From IMG/VR virus record IMGVR_UViG_3300030107_007542, positions 92,967-156,966 of that record: a stretch of DNA of 64,000 bases; one strand, written 5' to 3'. Shown piece after piece: positions 19,657 through 27,991 of this stretch; the first letter of the stretch is position 1, and each line of letters starts with the position of its first letter. Made by a program: the position numbers and the translations under genes. Origin of the DNA: a virus. The notes below the pieces were generated by a model. The model saw nothing but the letters and a program-made list of their open reading frames with translations. It was not told the DNA's origin and did not search any database.

Positions 19657-20664
19657 TTACCTTGACAAAAAATTTCGCCCTGAGCTGACGCGGTCACGCC
19701 AATAATCTAAAAGATCCTGCATGGTAGTTTCGAACGAAATCTCCGGTGTCCATCCCGTATGAGTAGTAAACTTAGTCGTGTCAGGAACTTGCAGGTCGGC
19801 ATCGATCGGTCGCAAGCGACTTTGCTCTACTTCGACCTGAATTCCTTCCATGGTCGAAAGACCAACCAGATGTTTCAGCATATCTCCCACCGTACAGGAG
19901 AATGTTCCTCCGATGTTATAATACTCTCCCCCCGTAGGATTCACTGTAACAAGCATGTGATACGCGCGGACCGCATCTCGGACATCAGACCAAGTCCTAA
20001 GAGAGCTTAGATTTCCTACCTTTATAACAGGGGGCAATTGGCCGGCCTCAATCATTGCAATTTGTTTTGCAAAAGTAGACTCAGCAAAAACGTCTCCGCG
20101 GCGAGGGCCGGTGTGAGTAAACATTCGGGTGGTCATCACTGTAAGGCCATATGCCTGTGCATAGTAACGACCAATCAGATCTGTACCCACTTTTGAGATT
20201 GCATAAGGCGACGCCGGATGAAATGGTACCTCTTCATGAATCGGCAGATATTCCTTGGGGACTTGGCCGAAGACTTCAGAAGAGGCGCAAACATGAATAA
20301 TAGGACGACAATCCGACTTTCGGATTGCATCAAGAAGCTTGGCGGTCCCTAGGATATTAGTGTTAAGTGTGTCGAGGGGCGCCTCGAAACTTGTTTGAGG
20401 GTAACTCTGCGCAGCCAAATGGAACACATAATTTGGTTCTGTCACTTGAATAGTGTAAATCAGCGAAGACAGATCATTGAGATCTCCGTATACCAATTCC
20501 ACTCGACCCTTTTTGTTGATCTCTGGAAGGAGATGGTTCAAATTGTCTAGGTCGTCATTCCACCGCGCTAGGCCATAGATTTTCCAATCAGTATTAGCTA
20601 TGAGATAGTCGGCCAAATGAGATCCAACCATCCCGGTAATACCTGTGATTAATGCTGATGTCAT
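19657..20664 (-). CDS. gmd: GDP-mannose 4,6-dehydratase-like SDR enzyme
   Basis: 335 aa extended short-chain dehydrogenase. GITGMVG at residues 8-14 is the NAD(P) motif, S129-E130 stand at the dehydratase position, and Y154-xxx-K158 is the catalytic pair. HTGPRRGDVFAESTFAKQI is typical of GDP-mannose dehydratases. The product would be GDP-4-keto-6-deoxymannose, precursor of fucose, colitose, rhamnose and perosamine. A ColD-like enzyme that uses this product lies four genes upstream (23277-24458). Overlaps the next gene by 4 nt. Confidence 0.87.
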   Translation of the reverse strand: MTSALITGITGMVGSHLADYLIANTDWKIYGLARWNDDLDNLNHLLPEINKKGRVELVYGDLNDLSSLIYTIQVTEPNYVFHLAAQSYPQTSFEAPLDTLNTNILGTAKLLDAIRKSDCRPIIHVCASSEVFGQVPKEYLPIHEEVPFHPASPYAISKVGTDLIGRYYAQAYGLTVMTTRMFTHTGPRRGDVFAESTFAKQIAMIEAGQLPPVIKVGNLSSLRTWSDVRDAVRAYHMLVTVNPTGGEYYNIGGTFSCTVGDMLKHLVGLSTMEGIQVEVEQSRLRPIDADLQVPDTTKFTTHTGWTPEISFETTMQDLLDYWRDRVSSGRNFLSR

Positions 20665-21614
20665 AGAATGTTCTCCTTATACCAGGCTAATGTGCGTTTA
20701 ATACCCTCATCGAGTGAGATTTGTGGCGACCATCCCAATTCGCGCGAAGCTTTTGTGCAATCCAGAAACAAACTTGTTTTGATAGTAGGTTTTGAAAGGT
20801 CATGCTTTATAGCGAGGGTGCGGCCTGAGGTGCTGATTATCTTCTTTACAAGATCCACAACTGGGACGGCTGCTCCTAGGCCCACATTAAATAGCCCAAA
20901 AGGTGCTTTTTGGTGGGTTAGGGCTGCGTCAACAAAATTAACCAAGTCATCAACGTGGAGAAGATCGCGCTCTTCCTCACCTGTACCCCACACATTTACG
21001 ATACCAGTTTCATTGGTCATCACCTTGGTAACTGTAGCACCAAAAACATGGCTGCGCTCTAGATCGTACTTGTCGTAAGGACCATACATATTAGAGTGTC
21101 GCATCACAGTGTGGGTGGTTCGTCCCAAGCCCGCATAGAATTCACACATCTTCTCAATGTAAATCTTTGTGTTCCCTACTCCAAAATAGCGATCAAGAAG
21201 TCGCTTATTACCATCGAAGTCTTCCTCTGTGGTTGGGTCTTCTTTGGGTTGGTACATTACAGTACAACTCGGAAATACAAAATGTTCAACCTCGAAGTCA
21301 AAAGCCGCTCTCAAAAGCAGCGAGTTCATAACAGCATTATCAGTAACATGTATGTATGGTCGATTAACTATATCATTTGCGCCCGACGTAGTGGCCGCAA
21401 ACTGGAGTATGATGTCAACCCCTTCAGTGACACGTCGAACATCTGCCTCATTGTTCAGGTCTGCCTTTACCCACTCTACATTGTACTGTGTAAGTGCTGG
21501 TCTCTTATTCCAGACTGCGCGTACATGGTAGCGTTCGTCGTCAACATACCTTTCTAATAGGTTTCGTCCGATAAACCCTGTAGCGCCGCATAACAGTAGT
21601 GTCTTCTTACTCAT
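20661..21614 (-). CDS. NAD-dependent epimerase/reductase (GDP-fucose synthase-like)
   Basis: 317 aa extended SDR: GATGFIG nucleotide motif at residues 10-16, then SCTVMYQPKED in the position of the SSC motif of GDP-L-fucose synthase, and a YIEKMCEFY catalytic segment (Y-xxx-K). The RHSNMYGPYDKYDLERSHV stretch is typical of GDP-fucose synthase and relatives. It probably acts on a 4-keto-deoxy sugar nucleotide. ColC (GDP-colitose synthase) is a close family member and is an alternative. Confidence 0.8.
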   Translation of the reverse strand: MSKKTLLLCGATGFIGRNLLERYVDDERYHVRAVWNKRPALTQYNVEWVKADLNNEADVRRVTEGVDIILQFAATTSGANDIVNRPYIHVTDNAVMNSLLLRAAFDFEVEHFVFPSCTVMYQPKEDPTTEEDFDGNKRLLDRYFGVGNTKIYIEKMCEFYAGLGRTTHTVMRHSNMYGPYDKYDLERSHVFGATVTKVMTNETGIVNVWGTGEEERDLLHVDDLVNFVDAALTHQKAPFGLFNVGLGAAVPVVDLVKKIISTSGRTLAIKHDLSKPTIKTSLFLDCTKASRELGWSPQISLDEGIKRTLAWYKENIL

Positions 21615-22332
21615 AATAATTCCTTAAAAACAACTCTACCACATCGCTCGAAGTCCGTTCGGGATAAGGGTAAAGATTCTCCACCTCTATAAGATCATTC
21701 AAGCTTGTTTCGTATGTATAATGTCCAAATCTTACGTTTTTATTATAGTGTTCCGCCAAGTCCAGTAGCCTCACACCCTCAGATGCTACAAAATTGTACG
21801 TACCTGATCGGGCAAGGAGTTCATCGTTGGTAACTGCTTCTAATATATCATTTTGTAATACATAATTAAAGATTGATTCTGAATGAAGGGTTAATTCCTT
21901 CTCCTCCATCAAGCGAATTAAAGAATTCTTTCTCATCGTAGGCCCCAAAATAGCTGGTAACCTGAGAATCAATGCGTCGGCCTGTCGCTTTGTGATAAAA
22001 TCTTCTGCGCAGCGCTTCATGAAGCTATAAGGAGTAAAAGATCCATATACATCAATACTGGAAAAATACACAAATTTAACGCTATACAAATATAATAAAT
22101 CTTCGGTTAAGAAAATGTTGTCTTCTATGTATTGACTATAATCTGTAACATCTCTTTTGGTATTAAAGGCGGCATGTAATACTACCAAATTTTCAGCCTT
22201 TTCAGCAGCATCTAAAATCTCATATTTATTATCACGTGAAAGACCAAGAGCCCCGGGAAGGTTTTCATAAAGAAATTTCCCGAGGCCCGATCCTACTCCT
22301 GTAATAAGATATGTTTTATTTTCGGAAGGCAT
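21607..22332 (-). CDS. Short NAD-dependent sugar dehydrogenase/epimerase (SDR)
   Basis: 241 aa, shorter than most extended SDRs. GVGSGLG in residues 12-18 is the nucleotide-binding loop, YFSSIDVYG gives the central Ser, and a YSFMKRCAED stretch supplies Y-xxx-K. The middle is condensed. Substrate unknown; context says a sugar nucleotide. Overlaps both neighbours (8 and 17 nt). Confidence 0.75.
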   Translation of the reverse strand: MPSENKTYLITGVGSGLGKFLYENLPGALGLSRDNKYEILDAAEKAENLVVLHAAFNTKRDVTDYSQYIEDNIFLTEDLLYLYSVKFVYFSSIDVYGSFTPYSFMKRCAEDFITKRQADALILRLPAILGPTMRKNSLIRLMEEKELTLHSESIFNYVLQNDILEAVTNDELLARSGTYNFVASEGVRLLDLAEHYNKNVRFGHYTYETSLNDLIEVENLYPYPERTSSDVVELFLRNYYE

Positions 22333-23284
22333 TGTGTCGATTATCTACAATCTCCTGGTTCTCCTTGAACCATTTAATGGTGTCTACGATTCCCTCTTCG
22401 ATACTAACAGTTGGTTCGAAGCCGTGGGACTTTGCGCGAGTCATGTCAAACACCCTGCGTGCATCGCCTGTGGGCTTTGTTGTATCCCATCGTACCTCGA
22501 TGTCTTTACCGCAGTGCTTGACTACTAGATCCACAATGGTCTTAATTTGCACTCCATCGCCGGAGCCTAAATTAATAGGGTCCGTAACCCCGTTCTCCAC
22601 CGCGTGTAGCATACCTAGTGCAACATCCCGGGAATGAATAAAGTCCCTAATAGGAGACCCGTCGCCCCATACTTCAAGGTGGTCATTCTCTAGGGCCTTA
22701 CGCACCAGTGATGGAACTACCATAGCATTCTCAGGGTCAAAGTTGTCGTATGGACCATACACGTTTGCCGGCCGGACTATAGAAACGCAGTCCCAACCGT
22801 ACTGTATGGAATACGCCTGTGCTTGTAGCTCCCCGATCCTCTTGGCCCAACCAGCAAAGCGGTCGTTATCAGAGGGAAAAGTACTCCACACATCATCTTC
22901 CTTAAAAACCTCAGCTGGGTGATATACCCCAACACTGCTAGTATAGAGGTACCACTTAACTCCTTGGGCTCGTGCAGCCTCCATCATGTTGGTATTAAAC
23001 TGCAACATTGGTACCATGAAGTCTGCTGGTTGTTCTCGGCACATCTTGGGTGAACCCTTAACTCCGACGAGGTTGAAAACGTAGTCCATCCCCTCACAAA
23101 TCTCCAGACACTTATCAAAGTATCGCAAGTCTGCCTTAACAAACTGTACACTCTCTGGGAGTCCCTGTGGGGTATCTAGTGAGACTACATATACCTGGGC
23201 TCCTCTCTCCACTAGCAAATCTACTAGAGGCCGGCCTATCATCCCAGTACCCCCTGTTACTAATACCTTTTGTCCCTCAAACAT
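22316..23284 (-). CDS. NAD-dependent sugar-nucleotide epimerase/dehydratase (SDR)
   Basis: 322 aa extended SDR with GGTGMIG at residues 11-17, a TSSVGVYHP motif for the central Ser, and RPANVYGPYDNFDP, which resembles GDP-fucose synthase and NAD-epimerase family members. The candidate Y-xxx-K is not as clear as in its neighbours (WAKRIGELQAQAY occupies the place). Product and substrate unknown. Overlaps the aminotransferase-fold gene by 8 nt. Confidence 0.8.
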   Translation of the reverse strand: MFEGQKVLVTGGTGMIGRPLVDLLVERGAQVYVVSLDTPQGLPESVQFVKADLRYFDKCLEICEGMDYVFNLVGVKGSPKMCREQPADFMVPMLQFNTNMMEAARAQGVKWYLYTSSVGVYHPAEVFKEDDVWSTFPSDNDRFAGWAKRIGELQAQAYSIQYGWDCVSIVRPANVYGPYDNFDPENAMVVPSLVRKALENDHLEVWGDGSPIRDFIHSRDVALGMLHAVENGVTDPINLGSGDGVQIKTIVDLVVKHCGKDIEVRWDTTKPTGDARRVFDMTRAKSHGFEPTVSIEEGIVDTIKWFKENQEIVDNRHNAFRK

Positions 23285-24458
23285 TGTTTATCCTTTCACA
23301 CAAGTCAATTATTTGTTCTCTCGTTAAGTCAATATGATTTCCCACATATAAACTAAAGTCATGGATGTGGTCGGCTACGTCCAGACGACCCACAATCTTA
23401 TATTCATAGAGTCCTTCTCTCAGGTATGGCTGGCGGGCCTGGTTGCCCCCTCCTGCCGTACCGAGGCGATACTCTACCCCAACCTCCTCTAGGACGCCTG
23501 CAATGCGGCAGAGAAGCTCCTTGTCCGTCTCCTGCAGGATTAAGGGTAGTGCAAAGTTACTATTACCCTCTAGTGCATAGTCGGTGAAGAACCGCTGGGA
23601 GTTTAGGTGTGAAACCCAGCATTCCAAATTCTCAACGCGGCGAGCGATATTTGAATCAAGCCGTTGCAGCTGTTCCAGTCCCAGGACTGCGTTCATCTCC
23701 ATGCTGCGTAGATTATATCCGGGCACAGCAAAAGTAAAGAGAGGATTGAGATCTGGATAATTCTTCTTATAACGATCTTGGAAAGCCGGAGATGCCTCGC
23801 GGGTCATACCATGGGATCGAAACAAACGCGCGTACTCATGGATCTCCGGGTTATTTGTGCAAACAACGCCGCCTTCAATTGTTGTGATGTGGTGGCCAAA
23901 ATAAAACGAGAAGTTAGACATATCACCGAAGGCGCCAATTTTCTCACCATTGTATGTGGCCCCATGAGATTCACAACAGTCCTCAATCAACAGAATGTTG
24001 TATCGATCAGCTAGTTCTCGTAGCTCAGTTGACATGGCGTTAAAGCCCATCGCATGCACCAAAACAATAGCCTTTGTGTAGGGGGTGACTGCTTCTTGGA
24101 TATTCTCAAACGTCATTGAAAAATTGCTTTTATCAACATCAACAAAAACAGGCGTCATCCCTAGATTAACCACAGGAGCAATATCCGAAACCCAACCAAT
24201 GGGAGGCACAATAACCTCCCCAACTCCTTTAAGCTCTTTAACGATTGACATCATGATATAGTTGGCCGAGGCGCCCGAATTTACAAACGTGGTGTGATTG
24301 ACCTGCAACCACTCAGACCACTTGCTTTCAAACTCTCGTACCTTGGGTCCATTTGTAAAACGAACGTTAGGGGTCTTAATAAAATCAATCAAAGCCTGCT
24401 TATCAGACTCAGTAATGTTGTCATTAATCAAAGGCCACGTAAATTTATTTGGTGCCAT
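23277..24458 (-). CDS. DegT/DnrJ-fold 3-dehydratase, ColD-like (His replaces Lys)
   Basis: 393 aa from the ATG at 24458, which has a GGAGAAT ribosome site; a 6-residue longer reading is possible. Fold-type I PLP enzyme: GASANYIMM at the start of the cofactor cleft, IEDCCESHGA with the PLP Asp, and FSFYFGHHITTIEGG, where His189 stands at the position of the usual Schiff-base Lys. This substitution is the hallmark of ColD and RfbH/E1 sugar 3-dehydratases. There are no E1-type iron-sulfur cysteines, so ColD (GDP-4-keto-6-deoxymannose 3-dehydratase) fits better. It matches the Gmd product made by the gene at 19657-20664. Confidence 0.85.
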   Translation of the reverse strand: MAPNKFTWPLINDNITESDKQALIDFIKTPNVRFTNGPKVREFESKWSEWLQVNHTTFVNSGASANYIMMSIVKELKGVGEVIVPPIGWVSDIAPVVNLGMTPVFVDVDKSNFSMTFENIQEAVTPYTKAIVLVHAMGFNAMSTELRELADRYNILLIEDCCESHGATYNGEKIGAFGDMSNFSFYFGHHITTIEGGVVCTNNPEIHEYARLFRSHGMTREASPAFQDRYKKNYPDLNPLFTFAVPGYNLRSMEMNAVLGLEQLQRLDSNIARRVENLECWVSHLNSQRFFTDYALEGNSNFALPLILQETDKELLCRIAGVLEEVGVEYRLGTAGGGNQARQPYLREGLYEYKIVGRLDVADHIHDFSLYVGNHIDLTREQIIDLCERINNV

Positions 24459-24981
24459 AATATTCTCCATATTCAACTATAAGAGTGGGTCGAGCGTCGT
24501 CTCGTTCGTAGGCTTTCTGAAAGGCCGGAAAGATCTCTTCTGGCTCCTTAAGCTCAACCACATCCACATAAGTGAGCATTTTCCGAAATGCCTCAGTATG
24601 GTTCTGGGTATGCTGAGGGCCGGCGTCAATGGGTGTTTTCGCTCCAATAGCCACTCTAATGATAACGCGTGGGCGCATATCCCCGGACGACATTACATTA
24701 ATCTTATCCAAATGATTCACAAGCTGGTTACACGCCAAAATAAAGAAATCAAAACGAGGATACATTGTAATCGGAACAAGACCCGTAAGGGCCATGCCCG
24801 TAGACAGCCCCAATTGTGTCTCTTCAAAGACCGGTAGTTCTACACGCTTGTCCAAGGGGACATTCACCAGTGTGCTAGAAATAGCGTGACCGCTAACGCG
24901 GCATGCCTGCCCCAGAAAGATTGTGTCTTTCTGTTGCCCAAGCCAGTCCATAGACCGGATTAATTCATCGCGATATTTCAT
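24445..24981 (-). CDS. Thiamine-diphosphate enzyme beta subunit, pyrimidine-domain only
   Basis: 178 aa from ATG 24981, 2 nt after the alpha stop; ATG 24999 would add six residues and overlap it. MKYRDELIRSMDW, then PVFEETQLGLSTGMALTG with the candidate catalytic Glu, and an R-rich DMRPRVIIRVAIG stretch are typical of the E1-beta/transketolase pyrimidine-binding domain. E1-beta proteins are usually ~325 aa with a C-terminal transketolase domain; that domain is missing here. Pairs with the alpha gene immediately upstream. Chemistry inferred: decarboxylation of a 2-oxo acid and transfer of the two-carbon unit, possibly to a keto sugar. Confidence 0.8.
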   Translation of the reverse strand: MKYRDELIRSMDWLGQQKDTIFLGQACRVSGHAISSTLVNVPLDKRVELPVFEETQLGLSTGMALTGLVPITMYPRFDFFILACNQLVNHLDKINVMSSGDMRPRVIIRVAIGAKTPIDAGPQHTQNHTEAFRKMLTYVDVVELKEPEEIFPAFQKAYERDDARPTLIVEYGEYYGTK

Positions 24982-24983
24982 AA

Positions 24984-25616
24984 CTAAAAATTCACCCATT
25001 TTCCAGTACCATGATGGGGGTATTCCATCTCGTACGCATAATATATAACATCATCTGGAATGGGTTGTTTGACCCCCCACGCCATATCCGTCGGAGTGTG
25101 GACGCTCATATTGTTATCTTCAATAACCCACTGCAAGGGAAGGTCAAAGTTTTTGGCATATTTATAGCTTTCATAAAATACGCCCCCTTCGGCGGTCATA
25201 TCTCCAACAAAACACCACACTCGGTTGGGCGATTTAAGCTTCTTTAGGCCAGCTGCAGCGCCCAGGGCCATCGGGATAATCCCTCCAACAATCGAAGATG
25301 CATAAAAATTAGGATTGACGTTGTTCGTTCCCATGCTGTGTCCTTTGACAATGTTCGCAAACAGCTTATCTTCGGGGACACCGTGTAACAAGGCGTGATA
25401 ATGATTTCGCCAGGGAACAAAAACCCAGTCTTTCTCGCTTACGTGTTGAAAAATCTCAATGAGTTGTTCCTCATTGTTTTTTGCTAGGTGAATAGGGCCA
25501 GCTATTTCTCCGGCCTCGTACTTGTCTCGCACTCGCGACTCAAAATCTATAAGTTCTTGAGCGGTGTACAACGGTTCCCGAACCTTCTTCAGATGTGATG
25601 GTATTTTTAGTGTCAT
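24984..25616 (-). CDS. Thiamine-diphosphate enzyme alpha subunit (E1-alpha-like)
   Basis: 210 aa; typical E1-alpha subunits are ~320-360 aa. WRNHYHALLHGV and KGHSMG, then the ThDP-binding motif GDMTAEGGVFYESYKYAKN ... WVIEDNN, identify the PP-binding domain. It is reduced to the core. With the beta gene it should make an alpha2beta2 ThDP enzyme. In avilamycin-type pathways (AviB1/B2) such pairs add an acetyl unit to keto sugars; that role here is inference from context only. The gene overlaps the RmlC-like gene by one base. Confidence 0.82.
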   Translation of the reverse strand: MTLKIPSHLKKVREPLYTAQELIDFESRVRDKYEAGEIAGPIHLAKNNEEQLIEIFQHVSEKDWVFVPWRNHYHALLHGVPEDKLFANIVKGHSMGTNNVNPNFYASSIVGGIIPMALGAAAGLKKLKSPNRVWCFVGDMTAEGGVFYESYKYAKNFDLPLQWVIEDNNMSVHTPTDMAWGVKQPIPDDVIYYAYEMEYPHHGTGKWVNF

Positions 25617-26092
25617 TATTTATCTCTCGGTTGTAAAATAGGGTTATCAATTGGCCAGTCAATATTCCAGGAAGAATCGTCCCACTTAATGGTGAACTGA
25701 TCGTTAACATCTGGGTATGATCCAGGGTACAACCACTTATAGTGGAACACCGATTCATCGCTCAGGACCAGAAATCCATTTCCAACGCCCGGGGGCAAAA
25801 GAACTTGTTTGCGACTTCTTGAATCTAGTATCATCGAATCCCATTGTTTATTCGTTGAAGAAGTGGGTCGTGGATCAGCTACCACAAAGTATAGTTCCCC
25901 GTATAAGCAGGTCACTAGCTTCCAAGATTTTTGGTCGCCATGAATTCCCCGTAGGACATTGCGTCGCGAAGTTGAGACTTTATCATGATTGAAATTGAAC
26001 CTGTGCGTATCAGAATTCCATAAAGTCCAAAGATCTCCTCTATAGTCTGTGTACACATCTGGCTGCATAACTTCAACGCCTTCAATCTTCAT
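25616..26092 (-). CDS. RmlC-like dTDP-4-keto-6-deoxysugar 3,5-epimerase (cupin)
   Basis: 158 aa. An RGDLWTLW start and LRGIHGDQKSWKLVTCLYGELY carry the RmlC-type catalytic His in the RGIH motif. A VLLPPGVGNGFLVLSD strand resembles the PxGxAHGF motif, with Asn in place of His. The SSTNKQWDSMIL and DQFTIKWDD segments also match. It likely isomerises a 4-keto sugar nucleotide made by the RmlB-like dehydratase at 27992-28942. It overlaps the next gene by 11 nt. Confidence 0.83.
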   Translation of the reverse strand: MKIEGVEVMQPDVYTDYRGDLWTLWNSDTHRFNFNHDKVSTSRRNVLRGIHGDQKSWKLVTCLYGELYFVVADPRPTSSTNKQWDSMILDSRSRKQVLLPPGVGNGFLVLSDESVFHYKWLYPGSYPDVNDQFTIKWDDSSWNIDWPIDNPILQPRDK

Positions 26093-26501
26093 TATCGCTC
26101 CAGCTAATCTCCCAATCTTTAAACTCGGCCGCCAAACAATCTATTTTATAATCCTTACGGCCGCCGGCGAGTTCTTGGATCTTGTTCTTTGCTGTATTTC
26201 GAATACCATTAAGCCCATGGGTCAGTTCCAGATTATTGCCATCCCTGATCCCTTTCCGGTAGTTTGACTCATTATGCCAAATATGTAAATTCATCTGCGA
26301 TAGAACAACTATCGCCCGCACAACCTCAGCATTTATTTCTTCGGCTTCGTTCAAACACACATCGATATCGTGACAAATGTCTTTAATTTCCTGTGCGTAT
26401 TCCTCTTTATGGTCTGTTATAAAGACTTCTTTCAGCTGGGTGATAGACAGCCGGTCAACCAGTTCAGCTAAAGTGGGAAGGTATTTTCGTTCACTTGTCA
26501 T
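26082..26501 (-). CDS. Conserved glycan-cluster protein of unknown function
   Basis: 139 aa, all-helical and charged, with a TLAELVDRLSITQLKEVFI N terminus reminiscent of small proteins (such as DUF6165-type) found in O-antigen loci, and an IWHNESNYRKG segment. Overlap with the glycosyltransferase gene is 11 nt. The domain assignment is only a resemblance; a regulatory or scaffolding role in glycan assembly is possible. Confidence 0.6.
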   Translation of the reverse strand: MTSERKYLPTLAELVDRLSITQLKEVFITDHKEEYAQEIKDICHDIDVCLNEAEEINAEVVRAIVVLSQMNLHIWHNESNYRKGIRDGNNLELTHGLNGIRNTAKNKIQELAGGRKDYKIDCLAAEFKDWEISWSDNED

Positions 26502-27354
26502 TCAAAGTCCTTTGTAGATTATCAGCAAATGTGTCGGCCATTGACATATAGTTTTTGGCAGTCTCAAAGTTTTCCTTCACTGCATCATATCTTTTATGAT
26601 ACTCTTCTGGCGATAAATTGTCAAGTATTTTAAATAATTCTTTTCCATCATTAAACGACAGAATTCCATCAGTATTGAAATACTCCCCTATGTTATCACA
26701 TCCCCAGAAAATTGGAATGGTGCCATGCCTGAACACGTCGACCAAGGTTTCCGTAAAATAGTTGTCCTGCTTTGAGTTCATAACCGTTATGCTAAAATAA
26801 TAATCTTTAAGCGGCTCCGTCTTACCCTCTTGTTGAGCAGCGCCAGTACCAATCTCAGGGTTGCCCCATGGGCGATAAGCTTCGCCCCACAAGTCAACAT
26901 CATAGCGGTCCTGGACCGAGCTGGCAACTACATGGCGTAACCGATGGCCTACGGTCCAGTTCTTTTTAGACGCTATTAGAGACATAAGCTTAGTCTTGTC
27001 ATGTAGACCCGCATCAGCATCAGCTACTCGCGAGGATGCAATAATACTCTTAACATATTTTGGACCTCTATCCAGAAGAGTTTGATCAAACGTAAAGATA
27101 TGATCAAATTTATGCTCCGTCTGAAGTATGTGATCATAGGCAAACGGATGAACTTCCCGGCACTCTAAAATCCAAGCAACCTTTTTAGTGCACTGTACCT
27201 TATCTACCCACGGTGACAATAAGTCCTTATCAGTAAAGACCGCAGGACCATCAAATGCTGGCTGACCATGAACCCACTCAATCTTCTCCTGCGAGTGTTC
27301 CTTATACCCTTCTGGCGTAAGACTATCAAATAAATTGGCTCTAAAGGTCGTCAT
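26491..27354 (-). CDS. Glycosyltransferase family 10-like (fucosyltransferase fold)
   Basis: 287 aa from ATG 27354, which has AGGGAC eight bases upstream; a 12-residue longer reading is possible. The C-terminal half has the FUT signature: YYFSITVMNSKQDNYFTETL, then VDVFRHGTIPIFWG, matching the family pattern of a Glu-containing helix followed by G-x-(V/I)-P. GT10 enzymes transfer fucose or related 6-deoxy sugars from GDP donors, in line with the nearby Gmd/ColD pathway. Donor and acceptor are not proven. It overlaps the phosphatase-like gene by 14 nt. Confidence 0.83.
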   Translation of the reverse strand: MTTFRANLFDSLTPEGYKEHSQEKIEWVHGQPAFDGPAVFTDKDLLSPWVDKVQCTKKVAWILECREVHPFAYDHILQTEHKFDHIFTFDQTLLDRGPKYVKSIIASSRVADADAGLHDKTKLMSLIASKKNWTVGHRLRHVVASSVQDRYDVDLWGEAYRPWGNPEIGTGAAQQEGKTEPLKDYYFSITVMNSKQDNYFTETLVDVFRHGTIPIFWGCDNIGEYFNTDGILSFNDGKELFKILDNLSPEEYHKRYDAVKENFETAKNYMSMADTFADNLQRTLNDK

Positions 27355-27646
27355 CAAAAAAGTCCCTGCTATTAATGGCTTTATCATCAATAAAAATGTC
27401 GTAATGAGGCTTCCCTAGTTTAAGTTCATGATGTTTAGCTCCCCACTCTTCTAACTGGTTGGTTGTTAGCTCAGTCCAGTCCCGGCCTGTTACACCGCCG
27501 CGAGCAGTCCAATAAACTATAGTATGACCGTCGTCATATAACTCATTAATTTTTTTGATGTTCTCGCGGAGAGGCTTTGCATCCGGATAATATCTTTCTC
27601 CAGCATAGAAACAAATTGTTTCATCTATATCCACGTAATATATCAT
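27341..27646 (-). CDS. Small HAD-like phosphatase
   Basis: 101 aa. MIYYVDIDETICF carries the HAD DxDxT motif (D6, D8); IVYWTARGG is motif II (the T), and KPHYDIFIDDKAINS provides the Lys and acidic pair. Such compact HADs often occur in capsule and heptose clusters. It could supply the phosphatase step (GmhB-like) needed between the two HldE activities, but GmhB is longer; this is speculation. Confidence 0.8.
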   Translation of the reverse strand: MIYYVDIDETICFYAGERYYPDAKPLRENIKKINELYDDGHTIVYWTARGGVTGRDWTELTTNQLEEWGAKHHELKLGKPHYDIFIDDKAINSRDFFDDDL

Positions 27647-27648
27647 TC

Positions 27649-27990
27649 CTAGTCTCCCTTCTGTATTCTGTGACTGTCGCTATCGAAATGTTCTGTTGAA
27701 AACTCAAACAATTCTGAGTCCTCTAGAGCGATCATCTGATGTCGCAGGCCGCGGTACACATGAAAGTTGTCGCCGGCATTAAGGATCAATTCAGTTGCTT
27801 GATCTAGATCGTCGTCGTCGGAATATTTGACTATCATCTTACCACTTTGCAAATAGAACACTTCATCCTTTAACACATGATAATGCCACGAACAACGCTT
27901 GCCTTTATTAAAATATAAAAGCTTTCCGCAATACTCTGGCTTGTTAACAATCCAGCGCTCCCAGCCCCATCCTTTGTCTACATGTTGCAT
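27649..27990 (-). CDS. Cupin, mannose-6-phosphate-isomerase-like / sugar-binding
   Basis: 113 aa from ATG 27990, with AGGTGG ahead of it; a longer reading runs into the RmlB gene. MQHVDKGWGWERWIVN resembles the start of type-II phosphomannose isomerase (GWGxE). SWHYHVLKDEVFYLQSGK provides H-x-H-...-E metal ligands of a cupin. These small proteins are common in phage and O-antigen clusters; isomerase activity is uncertain. Confidence 0.75.
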   Translation of the reverse strand: MQHVDKGWGWERWIVNKPEYCGKLLYFNKGKRCSWHYHVLKDEVFYLQSGKMIVKYSDDDDLDQATELILNAGDNFHVYRGLRHQMIALEDSELFEFSTEHFDSDSHRIQKGD

Positions 27991-27991
27991 A

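Noticed and set aside
25159-25166. TATTTATA (minus-strand TATAAATA) late-promoter box
   Set aside because: Inside the E1-alpha coding sequence with no gene start at the right distance.
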